The notes: a model not told the origin generated them from the letters alone. 64,000 nucleotides of DNA from Flavobacterium flevense (GCF_900142775.1 NZ_FRCC01000010.1:56942-120941); one strand, 5' to 3'; counted from the first letter of the stretch, positions 44,297 to 52,450 are shown. A program made the numbers and translations.

Positions 44297-47200
44297 ATGA
44301 AAAAATTAAATTACGTCTGTTTCTTTTTGGCAATTCTATTTTCTTTAAGCAGTTTTAAAGGAAAAGACGAAGTAATCAATTTGGATGGCAATTGGCATTT
44401 TGAAATTGATCGAAATGACGAAGGAATTACCGGAAAATGGTATAACAGAAATCTTTCGGATAATATCAAGTTACCGGGTTCGATGGCTGAATTTTTGAAG
44501 GGAGATGAAATTACACTGAAAACCAAATGGACAGGATCTATTTATGACAGTTCCTTTTATTTCAGACCCAGTTTAAAAAAATACCGTCAACCGGGAAATA
44601 TTCACATTCCTTTTTGGCTGACACCGGCAAAACATTATGTTGGAGCTGCGTGGTACCAAAAAGAAGTGAATATTCCTGCCAAATGGAAAGGCAAACGCAT
44701 TATTCTTCATTTAGAAAGAACACATATCGAAACCAGAGTTTGGGTAAATGATAAAGAAGTAGGATTGCAAAACTCTTTAGTAGCACCGCATGTGTATGAT
44801 TTAACGTCTTATTTGACGGAAGGCAAACAGCGTATTTCTATTCGAATAGACAACAGTATCAAAGAACTAAATGTAGGGCCTGATTCGCACAGTATTACTG
44901 ATCATACACAGGGAAACTGGAACGGGATTATTGGTAAAATAGCTTTGGAAGCAATTGCTCCCGTTTATATAGATGATGTACAAATTTATCCGGATGTAAA
45001 AAACAGAAAAGCGCGAGTAAAAATTACAATCAATAATAGTACTCCAACTATTTTTAGCGGAAAAATAGCGATTTCAGCAAAGAGTTTCAACAGTTCTAAA
45101 TCGGATAAAACGAAGGAAATAGAGAGTAAAATAGTCGTAGCTCAATCAGATTCTAAAACTATTGAACTGGATTTGCCATTTGGAAAAGGAATGCTGAGCT
45201 GGGACGAATTTGATCCTGCTTTGTATCATTTGGATGTAAGTTTGGTTGGGAAAGGAATAGAAAACAATAAAGAAGTTCAGTTTGGAATGCGTGAATTCAA
45301 AATTGAAGGAAACCGATTTTTAATCAATGGAAATCCTGTTTTTTTGAGAGGAACTTTGCATAACTGTGAATTTCCTTTGACGGGTTATCCCGCAACTACA
45401 GTAGATGCCTGGGAGAAAATTTTTCGAAAAATCAAATCCTATGGATTAAATCACGTTCGTTTTCATTCGTGGTGTCCACCGGAAGCTGCTTTTATTGCAG
45501 CTGATATTGTTGGATTTTATTTACAGCCGGAAGGACCAAGTTGGCCTAATCATGGTCCTAAAATAGGATTGGGTCAGCCAATTGATCAGTTTTTGTATGA
45601 TGAAACAACCAGAATGGCTAAAGAATATGGCAATTATGCTTCTTTTACTATGTTATCAGCTGGAAATGAGCCAGCAGGAAATCAGGTGAAATATTTGAAT
45701 GCTTTTGTTGATTTTTGGAAAGCAAAAGATAGCAGAAGAGTCTATACAGGAATGTCAGTAGGAGGAAGCTGGCCTGTAGTTCCTAATGCAGAATATCAGT
45801 CACGTGGTGGTGTAAGAGGTTTAGAATGGAAAAAAATGCCTGAAACCGAATCGGATTTTAGTGCCGGAATTGCACCGTTTAAAGTTCCCTTTGTGGCTCA
45901 CGAAATTGGTCAGTATTGTGTTTTTCCAAATTTCGAAGAAATTCAAAAATACACAGGAGTTTACAGAGCTAAAAACTTTGAGATGTTCCGTCAGGATTTA
46001 GCTGATCATAATATGGCCGATCAGTCTCAAGACTTCCTGAATGCTTCCGGAAAATTACAGGTTTTATGTTATAAAGGCGAAATTGAAAAAATGTTAAGAA
46101 CGCCAGGTTATGCTGGTTTTCAAGCACTAGGCTTACAAGATTTTCCAGGTCAGGGAACAGCTCTTGTAGGAGTGCTGGATGCTTTTTTTCAGGAAAAAGG
46201 ATATGTTACAGCTAAAGAATATTCGAGATTTACTAATTCAACAGTTCCTTTGGCTAAGATTCCAAAATTTGTTTATACTAATGACGAAACTTTTAAGGCT
46301 GAAATCGTTCTTTTTCACTCGGGTAAAACGCCATTGCAAAATGCAGTCATGAGTTGGACCATTAAAAACGAAAAAGGAGCAACTGTTTCTTCCGGAAAAT
46401 TCGATCCTAAAACATTCGAAAATGAAAATGGAATTTTTGCAGGCAATATTGATTTTGCTTTGAGCGAAATAACAGCAGCTTCACAACTAAAATTAGAAGT
46501 AAAAGTGGATGGTACTGATTTTGCTAACGATTGGGATTTTTGGGTGTATCCAAATAGAAAACCTGAAATTTCTTCTTCTGTTTATTATACAAATGTGTTA
46601 GATGCAAAAGCAAAAGAAGTACTGAATAATGGTGGAAAGGTGTTTTTGAATGCATCAGGAAAAGTGGTGAAAGGGAAAGAAGTAGAAATGCATTTTCTAC
46701 CCGTTTTCTGGAATACCTCTTGGTTTAAAATGCGTCCGCCGCATGTTACAGGAATGTTGATTCAGGATAAAAGTCCCGCTTTTGCTGATTTTCCAACTAG
46801 CTTCCATAGTGATTTACAGTGGTGGGATATTCAAAACCGTGCTCAGGTGATGAATTTAGAAGATTTTCCGGCTGATTTTCGTCCGTTGATTCAACCTATT
46901 GATACCTGGTTTATGAATCGCCGATTGGCTTTGGTTTTTGAAGCACAGGTTGGAAAAGGAAAAATTATAGTTAGTAGTGCTGATTTAGGACCAGAAGTTC
47001 AGGATAAACCAGCTTCAAGAGAATTGTTTTTCTCGCTGCAAAATTATATGAATTCAGATCAGTTCAATCCTAAAAATCAACTGACTCTTGATTTGATCCA
47101 GGATATTTTTGTAAGTTCTTCAAAAGAGCAATTTCAAAACTATACTAAAGACAGTCCTGACGAATTGAAACCCAATTCGAATCAGAATAAAGTGAAATAA
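44297..47200 (+). CDS. GH2-family glycoside hydrolase
   Basis: A 967-residue exported enzyme of glycoside hydrolase family 2, with a short hydrophobic signal peptide (YVCFFLAILFSLSSF). The order is jelly-roll sugar-binding domain (about 30-215, WYQKEVNIPAKWKGKRIILH), immunoglobulin-like domain, then a catalytic barrel starting near RFLINGNPVFLRGTLH. The acid/base is probably Glu458 in SAGNEPAGN and the nucleophile Glu536 in VAHEIGQY. The last 300 residues are unassigned beta-rich sequence. GH2 includes beta-galactosidases, beta-glucuronidases and others, so the substrate is open. It follows the second GH35 gene by 10 bp. Confidence 0.85.
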   Translation: MKKLNYVCFFLAILFSLSSFKGKDEVINLDGNWHFEIDRNDEGITGKWYNRNLSDNIKLPGSMAEFLKGDEITLKTKWTGSIYDSSFYFRPSLKKYRQPGNIHIPFWLTPAKHYVGAAWYQKEVNIPAKWKGKRIILHLERTHIETRVWVNDKEVGLQNSLVAPHVYDLTSYLTEGKQRISIRIDNSIKELNVGPDSHSITDHTQGNWNGIIGKIALEAIAPVYIDDVQIYPDVKNRKARVKITINNSTPTIFSGKIAISAKSFNSSKSDKTKEIESKIVVAQSDSKTIELDLPFGKGMLSWDEFDPALYHLDVSLVGKGIENNKEVQFGMREFKIEGNRFLINGNPVFLRGTLHNCEFPLTGYPATTVDAWEKIFRKIKSYGLNHVRFHSWCPPEAAFIAADIVGFYLQPEGPSWPNHGPKIGLGQPIDQFLYDETTRMAKEYGNYASFTMLSAGNEPAGNQVKYLNAFVDFWKAKDSRRVYTGMSVGGSWPVVPNAEYQSRGGVRGLEWKKMPETESDFSAGIAPFKVPFVAHEIGQYCVFPNFEEIQKYTGVYRAKNFEMFRQDLADHNMADQSQDFLNASGKLQVLCYKGEIEKMLRTPGYAGFQALGLQDFPGQGTALVGVLDAFFQEKGYVTAKEYSRFTNSTVPLAKIPKFVYTNDETFKAEIVLFHSGKTPLQNAVMSWTIKNEKGATVSSGKFDPKTFENENGIFAGNIDFALSEITAASQLKLEVKVDGTDFANDWDFWVYPNRKPEISSSVYYTNVLDAKAKEVLNNGGKVFLNASGKVVKGKEVEMHFLPVFWNTSWFKMRPPHVTGMLIQDKSPAFADFPTSFHSDLQWWDIQNRAQVMNLEDFPADFRPLIQPIDTWFMNRRLALVFEAQVGKGKIIVSSADLGPEVQDKPASRELFFSLQNYMNSDQFNPKNQLTLDLIQDIFVSSSKEQFQNYTKDSPDELKPNSNQNKVK

Positions 47201-47225
47201 ACCTAAATAAAATAGAATAAATCCC

Positions 47226-47266
47226 AGAGCCACAACAGTTAATAAAAAATTTTCTGTTGTAGCTCT
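47226..47266 (+). terminator. hairpin after the glycosidase operon
   Basis: AGAGCCACAACAG (47226-47238) pairs with CTGTTGTAGCTCT (47254-47266), 13 bp with one mismatch and a 15-base loop. It lies 26 bp after the GH2 stop. The T-run after it is weak, so it may be a terminator that needs help or simply a 3' structure. Confidence 0.45.
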
Positions 47267-47293
47267 TCCATTATATTTATGTAAGTATTTTTT

Positions 47294-47333
47294 CCGTTAG
47301 GTGTAATTATCAAAAACTAATTACACCTAACGG
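47294..47333. repeat. 16-bp perfect inverted repeat
   Basis: CCGTTAGGTGTAATTA (47294-47309) pairs perfectly with 47318-47333 around an 8-base loop. It touches the left arm of the larger element at 47332-47470. It forms a strong hairpin between two convergent genes and could stop transcription from either side. Confidence 0.65.
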
Positions 47334-47470
47334 GCGATGTCATTAAGTTAAGGGTAGATACACCTTGTTTTGTCATTCCGAAGAATGAGGAATCTCACTA
47401 GCTGCTCACGTTATGTGATTTCTCCTTTGTCGAAATGACACAGAATTCGCTTAACTTAATGACATTGCCC
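47332..47470. repeat. 139-bp nested inverted repeat element
   Basis: Outer arms 47332-47352 and 47450-47470 match over 21 bp with one mismatch; 16 bp of this, ATGTCATTAAGTTAAG, is perfect. Inside, TGTCATTCCGAAGAATGAGG (47371-47390) and the inverted TGATTTCTCCTTTGTCGAAA (47416-47435) form a second imperfect palindrome with their flanks. The inner sequence resembles short TGTCATTTCGA-type intergenic repeats common in Bacteroidota genomes, in my recollection. No gene is encoded. It may be a MITE-like or structural repeat. Confidence 0.65.
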
Positions 47471-47482
47471 AACGGGTTAAGA

Positions 47483-48376
47483 TTATTGTTCGAATAGTAT
47501 ATTCCTTTTTTCTCTTACAGCATTAATATATTCCCATTCTCTTAATGATGCTAGGTGGTTCGGTTTAACACGTCCTTCTTTTTTAGTGCTTTTTTTCAAT
47601 TGTTTTTCCATATTAGCGGCAATCTTATCATCCGTCATAATATTGTTCAGCATACTTTGAAATTTGTTCTGAAAGCCCGGCATTGCTATATGCTTCTTTT
47701 TTTTCAAAGCTTCCAGACCGGCTTTGGCAACTTCTTCAGGATTGGCCAGTTCTTTTTCTCTATAGGTTACACTATTTTCGGCTTTTGCTTTATGAAAGAA
47801 ATCGGTATCTGTAGGACCCGGTCTAAGAGCGGTAATGGTTATATTCGTATCTTTTACTTCATAAGCAATTGCTTCTGCAAATGAAAGGATGAATGCTTTT
47901 GTTGCTGCATACACTGAGAAATAAGGCGATGGTGCATTGGATACTGAAGAAGCAAGAAACAGGATTTTTCCTTTATTATGCAATACCATATCCCTGAGGT
48001 ATAATTTAGTAAGACTTAATACGGTATTGATATTAAGTTCAATCAGATCTATTTCCCGGTCAATATCTGTTTTATGGAATTTTCCCCATTCTCCCTGACC
48101 CGCATTATTGATTAAGATGTCAACAAAAATATCCAATTTTTTAGTGGTTTGATAAATTTTGTGAGCCGATTCCCTGTCAAATAAGTCAATAGGGATTTCT
48201 ATAATCTGAATGGTTTTGTCTTTTGAAATTTCTTTCATTTCAGTTGCAGTCTTTTGTAGATTTTCATCATTGCGTGCCACTAAAATGAGATTGTAGTTTT
48301 TCTCAGCATACAGTTTGGCAAATTCATAACCTATTCCACTGGTGGCTCCTGTAATTAATACGTTTTTCTTTTTCAT
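47483..48376 (-). CDS. short-chain dehydrogenase/reductase
   Basis: A 297-residue classical SDR oxidoreductase. The cofactor motif TGATSGIGYEFAKLYAEK lies at about 8-25 and the NNAG motif (INNAGQGEWG) at about 89. The catalytic Tyr-x3-Lys is in YAATKAF, with Ser in ASSVSNAP. ALRPGPTDTDFF follows. A basic C-terminal tail (QLKKSTKKEGRVKPNH) is longer than in minimal SDRs. The substrate is unknown. The upstream region has a strong tandem-box promoter, so it belongs to the proposed stress regulon and may detoxify aldehydes or ketones. Confidence 0.88.
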   Translation of the reverse strand: MKKKNVLITGATSGIGYEFAKLYAEKNYNLILVARNDENLQKTATEMKEISKDKTIQIIEIPIDLFDRESAHKIYQTTKKLDIFVDILINNAGQGEWGKFHKTDIDREIDLIELNINTVLSLTKLYLRDMVLHNKGKILFLASSVSNAPSPYFSVYAATKAFILSFAEAIAYEVKDTNITITALRPGPTDTDFFHKAKAENSVTYREKELANPEEVAKAGLEALKKKKHIAMPGFQNKFQSMLNNIMTDDKIAANMEKQLKKSTKKEGRVKPNHLASLREWEYINAVREKRNILFEQ

Positions 48377-48426
48377 AATAGACTATTTTAGTATAAATGG
48401 TTGAATAATATAGGTTTAACTAAAAT

Positions 48427-48486
48427 TAAATCTATAGGAAGAAGAAAAAACTAATTTATAAAATTCGAGGTTTAAATTATATAATT
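48427..48486 (-). promoter_or_regulatory. 21-bp tandem-box promoter of the SDR gene
   Basis: On the - strand, box 1 AATTATATAA (48477-48486), box 2 AATTTTATAA (48456-48465) and a -7-like TAGATTTA (48427-48434) have the same spacing as the other members: 21 bp box to box, then a 21-bp gap. The start codon is 50 bp further. Confidence 0.65.
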
Positions 48487-48617
48487 AGCAATCGTTTTAG
48501 AATATGGAGGAATTTTTTCCGTTGATTGTAACTGTTAGCAGAGGAGTAATCATAGAAAATTTCAGGTATCTGATAATAAGATACCCAAGTTTGCTAGAGT
48601 AAAATGAGCGTTTCATA

Positions 48618-48992
48618 TTACATTAAAAGAATTTTGCTTAAAAGATTTTTCAGTTCACACAAAGAATTAGGCTTTACCAGATAATCTTTGGCACCGGCAT
48701 CTTTTGCCTCTTGTACATGTAGTGGTGATGTAGATAACAAGATTACAGGAATGTTTTTTGTGCTTTCTGTTTTTTTTATTTCAATTAATACTTCTTTTCC
48801 TGACATACAAGGCATATTGACATCCAGAAAAATAAGATCGGGGTTTATTTCTCCTTTTATTAATTTATGTAGCGCTTCTATGGGATTTTGAATCGAAGTG
48901 TAAGCAGCATTAGTTACCGTTTTTACAGCCTGTTCAAAAAAATCGCAATCATCAAAATCATCATCAATTTGTAAAATGTTTTTATACTTCAT
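48618..48992 (-). CDS. receiver-only response regulator (CheY-like)
   Basis: A 124-residue single receiver domain without an output domain. Acidic pocket residues are in QIDDDFDD (about 7-14). The phospho-acceptor Asp is in LIFLDVNMP, the Ser/Thr switch in ILLSTSP and the Lys in YLVKPNS. The frame is open to an ATG at 49019, nine residues earlier, but starting at 48992 gives the usual domain opening MKYKNILQIDDD. Receiver-only proteins pass phosphate within a relay or bind a target directly. The tandem-box promoter lies far upstream, leaving a leader of over 100 nt. The CheB/CheR/kinase fusion at 53081 is a possible partner. Confidence 0.85.
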   Translation of the reverse strand: MKYKNILQIDDDFDDCDFFEQAVKTVTNAAYTSIQNPIEALHKLIKGEINPDLIFLDVNMPCMSGKEVLIEIKKTESTKNIPVILLSTSPLHVQEAKDAGAKDYLVKPNSLCELKNLLSKILLM

Positions 48993-49131
48993 TTTAGTAG
49001 GTTTTTGTCTCTCCAACATTTTTGGGAAATGTTCGAAAGTAATTGTTAATAAATTCTAATGTATGTGATCAGCGGTACAAACAAGATTTGTTTTTAAAGC
49101 CATTAAAATAATTATTTGAAATTATTCCAAT

Positions 49132-49191
49132 GAAAAATAGATTAGAACGCAAGTACAAATTTATATAATTTTTCTTAAGTATTATATAATT
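49132..49191 (-). promoter_or_regulatory. 21-bp tandem-box promoter of the response regulator gene
   Basis: On the - strand both boxes are identical, AATTATATAA (49182-49191 and 49161-49170), 21 bp apart, followed after 21 bp by TATTTTTC (49132-49139), one base from TAnnTTTG. Because TTATATAA is palindromic, the boxes also read as degenerate copies on the + strand with the same spacing. The leader to the start at 48992 is about 130 nt. Confidence 0.6.
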
Positions 49192-49291
49192 ACTATCTAT
49201 GTGTTTGAATCCATCTTTCGCTAGCCCGCAGCATTTAATTTACACCCAATAAAAGGTGAAAATAAAGTTATAGTAGAAAAGCATAACTGTA

Positions 49292-49351
49292 AATTATATA
49301 AATCTATCGTTTTAATATGTAAGAATTTATCAAAGCTTACCAATACTTTTG
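49292..49351 (+). promoter_or_regulatory. 21-bp tandem-box promoter of the glycosyltransferase gene
   Basis: Box 1 AATTATATAA (49292-49301), a degenerate box 2 TAATATGTAA (49313-49322) and a perfect -7 element TACTTTTG (49344-49351). Transcription would start near 49358, so the ATG at 49358 can hardly be used and the one at 49424 is favoured. Confidence 0.6.
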
Positions 49352-49423
49352 TAGTCAATGGTATTGAAGAACAAGCCCTCTTTTTCAATATGTTTTCCCA
49401 AATCAAATTTTTATAACCTAAAA

Positions 49424-50572
49424 ATGGCACGTATGATAAACAATGTAAAAAATGCTCAAAAAAATAAGTTAAATAGAAAAAAACGCTCTTATGGAAATGC
49501 TCCGCAGCATTATGATATGATTGTGTTTAGTCATTTAAGATGGCAATATGTTTATCATCGGCCTCAGCATATCATTAGCCGAATGGCAAAAAAACTGAAA
49601 GTACTTTTTATCGAAGAGCCTGTGCCATACGATGAAAATAAAAAGTCGGGAAATCTTATCATTGTAGATGAAATATTGCATGTATTACAGCCCAATGTGC
49701 GCGATATTCAATCCATAGCTACTATTATTCCTAATTATGTAAACAACAATACGGTTTCTTTTGGCTGGTTTTATTCAGCTGCTTTTTGTCCTTTGCTGGA
49801 ACACATCAATTTTGAAAATATTATTTATGATTGTATCGATGAACTTTCTTTATTAAAAGATGCTTCGGCTCAATTAGTTCATCAGGAAAAATATTTGATG
49901 GCTCAGGCCAATATTGTTTTTACCGGAGGAAAATCATTGTATGAATCAAAAAAGCAACTTCATAAAAATGTACATTGTTTTCCTAATTCGGTAGATGAAT
50001 TTCATTTTTCGAAAGCATTAAACGGTATTGCCATTCCGGATGATATTGCTGCTGTAAAATCACCCATTGTAGGTTATTACGGAGTGATTGACGAACGAAT
50101 TGATTTGCCATTGCTTCACGAAGTGGCTAAAAGAATGCCTGATGTTTCATTTGTTATGATTGGCCCTTTGGCAAAAATTGAAGAAGCCGATTTACCTAAG
50201 GAGTCCAATATTCATTATTTGGGAATGAAATTTTACAATGAGCTACCCAATTACTTAAAGGCTTTTGATATTGCTATGATGCCTTTTGCATTAAAAGATG
50301 CCACTAAATATAGCAGCCCGACTAAAACATTAGAGTATATGGCGGCGGCAAAACCTATCATTTCGACTAAAATTAAAGATGTAGTACGTGATTACAGCAT
50401 TTGTGTAAGCTTAATTGATACCGCAGATGATTTTTGTGAGGCCATTAGCTTTTTGTTAGAAAAAAGAGATCGCTTGTCTATGGAAATGGAATACTATAAA
50501 ATTTTGCAGGAGACCTCCTGGGACGCTACTGCTTATAAAATGGAGTTAGTAATTAAAGCATATGCAAAATAG
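49424..50572 (+). CDS. glycosyltransferase, GT4/GT1-like
   Basis: A 382-residue glycosyltransferase. The N-terminal part (VFSHLRWQYVYHRPQHIISR) is the W-x-RPQ-type opening common to a family of transferases. The donor half shows PIVGYYGVIDERIDLPLL, VMIGPLAKIEEADLP and YSSPTKTLEYMAAAKPIIST with the conserved Glu. The ATG at 49424 is chosen over 49358 because a -7 box ends at 49351. It lies under the tandem-box promoter and 112 bp before the second TagD-like gene, probably in one operon. It may add a sugar to a stress-induced envelope glycan; donor unknown. Confidence 0.82.
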   Translation: MARMINNVKNAQKNKLNRKKRSYGNAPQHYDMIVFSHLRWQYVYHRPQHIISRMAKKLKVLFIEEPVPYDENKKSGNLIIVDEILHVLQPNVRDIQSIATIIPNYVNNNTVSFGWFYSAAFCPLLEHINFENIIYDCIDELSLLKDASAQLVHQEKYLMAQANIVFTGGKSLYESKKQLHKNVHCFPNSVDEFHFSKALNGIAIPDDIAAVKSPIVGYYGVIDERIDLPLLHEVAKRMPDVSFVMIGPLAKIEEADLPKESNIHYLGMKFYNELPNYLKAFDIAMMPFALKDATKYSSPTKTLEYMAAAKPIISTKIKDVVRDYSICVSLIDTADDFCEAISFLLEKRDRLSMEMEYYKILQETSWDATAYKMELVIKAYAK

Positions 50573-50684
50573 CTTTTGGTTTTCGAAATTTTGATAAAAA
50601 ACACCAATCACTTTAGATAAAAATAATACTAAGACATTCAATGAATTGTCTTTTTTAAATAATGTTTAATTAAAAATACAGAAT

Positions 50685-51128
50685 ATGGAACTTAAAAAAA
50701 CAATAACCGGTATCACTTTTAGCGCTTTTGATTTATTACATGCAGGTCATGTTAAAATGCTTGAAGAAGCAAAGCTATACTGCGATTATCTGATTGTGGG
50801 ATTACAAACAGATCCTACATTAGACAGACCGGAGAAAAATAAACCTACACAATCTGTAGTGGAGCGTTATATCCAGCTTAAAGCATGTAAATTTGTCGAT
50901 GAGATTGTTCCTTATGCGACTGAGCAGGATCTTCAGGATATTTTGCAGGCATTTCCAATAGATGTTAGAATTATAGGAGAAGAATACAAAGATAAAAATT
51001 TCACCGGGCGTGACTATTGTGAAAGTACGGGTATTAAACTTGTATTTAATAAACGCGATCACCGTTTTTCAAGTAGCGGATTAAGAAAAGAAGTATACGA
51101 ATGTGAATCTTCAAAATTAATTGAATAG
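50685..51128 (+). CDS. TagD-like cytidylyltransferase family protein (copy 2)
   Basis: A 147-residue paralog of the gene at 242-667, with HAGH at about residues 20-23 and RFSSSGLRKE near the C-terminus. The two proteins are highly similar over their full length (for example the shared blocks HAGHVKMLEEAK, YLIVGLQTDPT and QSVVERYIQLKACKFVDEIV), and the DNA is clearly related too. It follows the stress-type glycosyltransferase gene and ends at a strong bidirectional terminator. The same activated metabolite is therefore probably made in two contexts, polysaccharide synthesis and stress. The substrate is unknown. Confidence 0.85.
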   Translation: MELKKTITGITFSAFDLLHAGHVKMLEEAKLYCDYLIVGLQTDPTLDRPEKNKPTQSVVERYIQLKACKFVDEIVPYATEQDLQDILQAFPIDVRIIGEEYKDKNFTGRDYCESTGIKLVFNKRDHRFSSSGLRKEVYECESSKLIE

Positions 51129-51158
51129 TATACTGATAACACAGCTTATCCTTATAGA

Positions 51159-51200
51159 AAACGGGCTATCTGAATAGTAAATCTCAGATAGCCCGTTTTT
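51159..51200. terminator. bidirectional rho-independent terminator
   Basis: A perfect 15-bp stem, AAACGGGCTATCTGA (51159-51173) with 51184-51198, has a 10-base loop and a T-run. It ends the + strand cytidylyltransferase transcript and, in reverse, the DUF892 transcript; the two genes converge here. Confidence 0.85.
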
Positions 51201-51221
51201 TAAATACCGGATTGTTTATAC

Positions 51222-51806
51222 TTAGTCTTCGTTTTCGTCTTCGTCCTCTGAAGCGGCTTCAAAGTTAATGTTGTTGTAGGCCACATCCGTTAGCATCGTA
51301 TCTGCTTCCTTTTCTTCTTCTAAGGTTTGTTGTAATAAAGCTAAGACATCATCTTCGCCTAGGGTTTGGGCAAATGCTGCTAATGTACCGTAAGTAGCAA
51401 TTTCATAATGCTCAATCTTTTGTGAAGCACCTATAATTCCTGCGTCTCTTACAGGTCCTGCTTCTGTTTCTTCAACTATGCTTTCGCCTTCTTTAATCAG
51501 GCCTTCCATAGCTTCACATTTTTTTGCTGATGCTTTTTCACCCAGTAGTTCAAATACTTCTTCCAGACGGGTAACTTGATCTTCTGTTATGGTAAGGTGA
51601 TCATTTATAGTGGTTATCAGGCTTTCTGAAGTGGCATTTTTAGCCATTTTAGGCAATGCTTTGGTTAATGCTTTTTCGGCCCAGTAAATATCTTTTAATG
51701 ACTCTATAAATAATTCTCTTAAGCCATCTGCTGCCGAAGATTTTCTTTTTGAATTGCTACTTGCTTTTGTTTTAGTAGCTGCTGTTGTACTTTTTGCTGT
51801 TTTCAT
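51222..51806 (-). CDS. DUF892 (YciE/YciF-like) ferritin-like protein
   Basis: A 194-residue protein with a Lys/Ser/Ala-rich N-terminal extension (about 1-25), then a DUF892 four-helix ferritin-like domain. Its start LRELFIESLKDIYWAEKALT is the family hallmark, and Glu/His pairs occur in EKIEHYEIATYG-like positions (QKIEHYEIATYGTLAAFAQ). The C-terminus is acidic (EDEDENED). YciE/YciF proteins are induced by osmotic and general stress in enterobacteria; a metal site is plausible but activity is unproven. It is divergent from a DUF202 gene and preceded by a tandem-box promoter. Confidence 0.9.
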   Translation of the reverse strand: MKTAKSTTAATKTKASSNSKRKSSAADGLRELFIESLKDIYWAEKALTKALPKMAKNATSESLITTINDHLTITEDQVTRLEEVFELLGEKASAKKCEAMEGLIKEGESIVEETEAGPVRDAGIIGASQKIEHYEIATYGTLAAFAQTLGEDDVLALLQQTLEEEKEADTMLTDVAYNNINFEAASEDEDENED

Positions 51807-51835
51807 AACTCTTTTAAATTAAATATTAATAAAAC

Positions 51836-51895
51836 CTAAAATAAAGAGATAGGGGAAGTCCTTTTTACATAATTCTTGAGAGTAATTATAAAATT
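51836..51895 (-). promoter_or_regulatory. 21-bp tandem-box promoter of the DUF892 gene
   Basis: On the - strand, box 1 AATTTTATAA (51886-51895), box 2 AATTATGTAA (51865-51874) and a -7-like TATTTTAG (51836-51843) keep the common spacing. The start codon follows 29 bp later. Confidence 0.6.
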
Positions 51896-51949
51896 AGCAC
51901 TTTTGTGAAGTTGTAATTACTTGTGAGTCAATATGTAATCTGCATTTGG

Positions 51950-52010
51950 AATTATATAAACTCCTGTTAAAATTGTATAAAGCTTAGTCCTTCTAAGGTT
52001 TATAAATTTA
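51950..52010 (+). promoter_or_regulatory. 21-bp tandem-box promoter of the DUF202 gene
   Basis: Box 1 AATTATATAA (51950-51959), box 2 AATTGTATAA (51971-51980) and a -7-like TAAATTTA (52003-52010). The gap from box 2 to the -7 box is 22 bp, one more than in the others. It lies back to back with the DUF892 promoter in the same 248-bp gap. Confidence 0.6.
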
Positions 52011-52054
52011 TAAGTATCAAAATAGATGCTAATTAATTACTAAAAGGAACTACT

Positions 52055-52450
52055 ATGAGCAGAGATAACAACCCTATAATTTCAGAACATTTTGATAATG
52101 AAAGAACGTTTTTGTCGTGGATACGCACGGGTATCGGAATTATGGTATTTGGATTTGTACTCGTTAAATTTTCACTAGTGGTGAATGAATTACCGGCAAG
52201 TTTATTTGAAGGCGCTGCTATTCCAAAAAACGGATTTAGCATTTTTTTGGGAATTGTGCTTGTAGTTACAGGAGCTATAATGATTCTGTTAGCTTATTTG
52301 AAATACAGGCAAACCCATAAGGAATTAACGGAAGGGAAATTTCTCTATTCGACCGTTTTATTGACGGTTTTAACTGTAATTATTTTTATGATGAGTTTAA
52401 TAATAATTGCTTATTTGCTTATGGCTGCATATCCTATGTTTTTTGACTAA
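52055..52450 (+). CDS. DUF202 (YidH-like) membrane protein
   Basis: A 131-residue inner-membrane protein with the DUF202 signature NERTFLSWIRTGIGIMVFG at about 15-33, followed by three membrane helices in all (about 27-47, 62-84 and 100-125). YidH-like proteins have no established function. It is divergent from the DUF892 gene, and both carry tandem-box promoters in the shared gap, so they are probably induced together under stress. Confidence 0.88.
   Translation: MSRDNNPIISEHFDNERTFLSWIRTGIGIMVFGFVLVKFSLVVNELPASLFEGAAIPKNGFSIFLGIVLVVTGAIMILLAYLKYRQTHKELTEGKFLYSTVLLTVLTVIIFMMSLIIIAYLLMAAYPMFFD

Larger units (their letters stand above)
49020..49423. other. divergent intergenic region carrying two tandem-box promoters
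   Basis: This roughly 400-bp gap separates the response regulator gene (-) from a glycosyltransferase gene (+). No coding frame of note is present; an in-frame ATG at 49358 would extend the glycosyltransferase but lies only 7 bp after the -7 box. The region holds one tandem-box element for each direction, at 49132-49191 (-) and 49292-49351 (+). Confidence 0.6.

Noticed and set aside
49358..49423. N-terminal extension of the glycosyltransferase
   Set aside because: The ATG at 49358 lies 7 bp after the TACTTTTG box, about at the expected transcription start. The extension is also unlike the family start.
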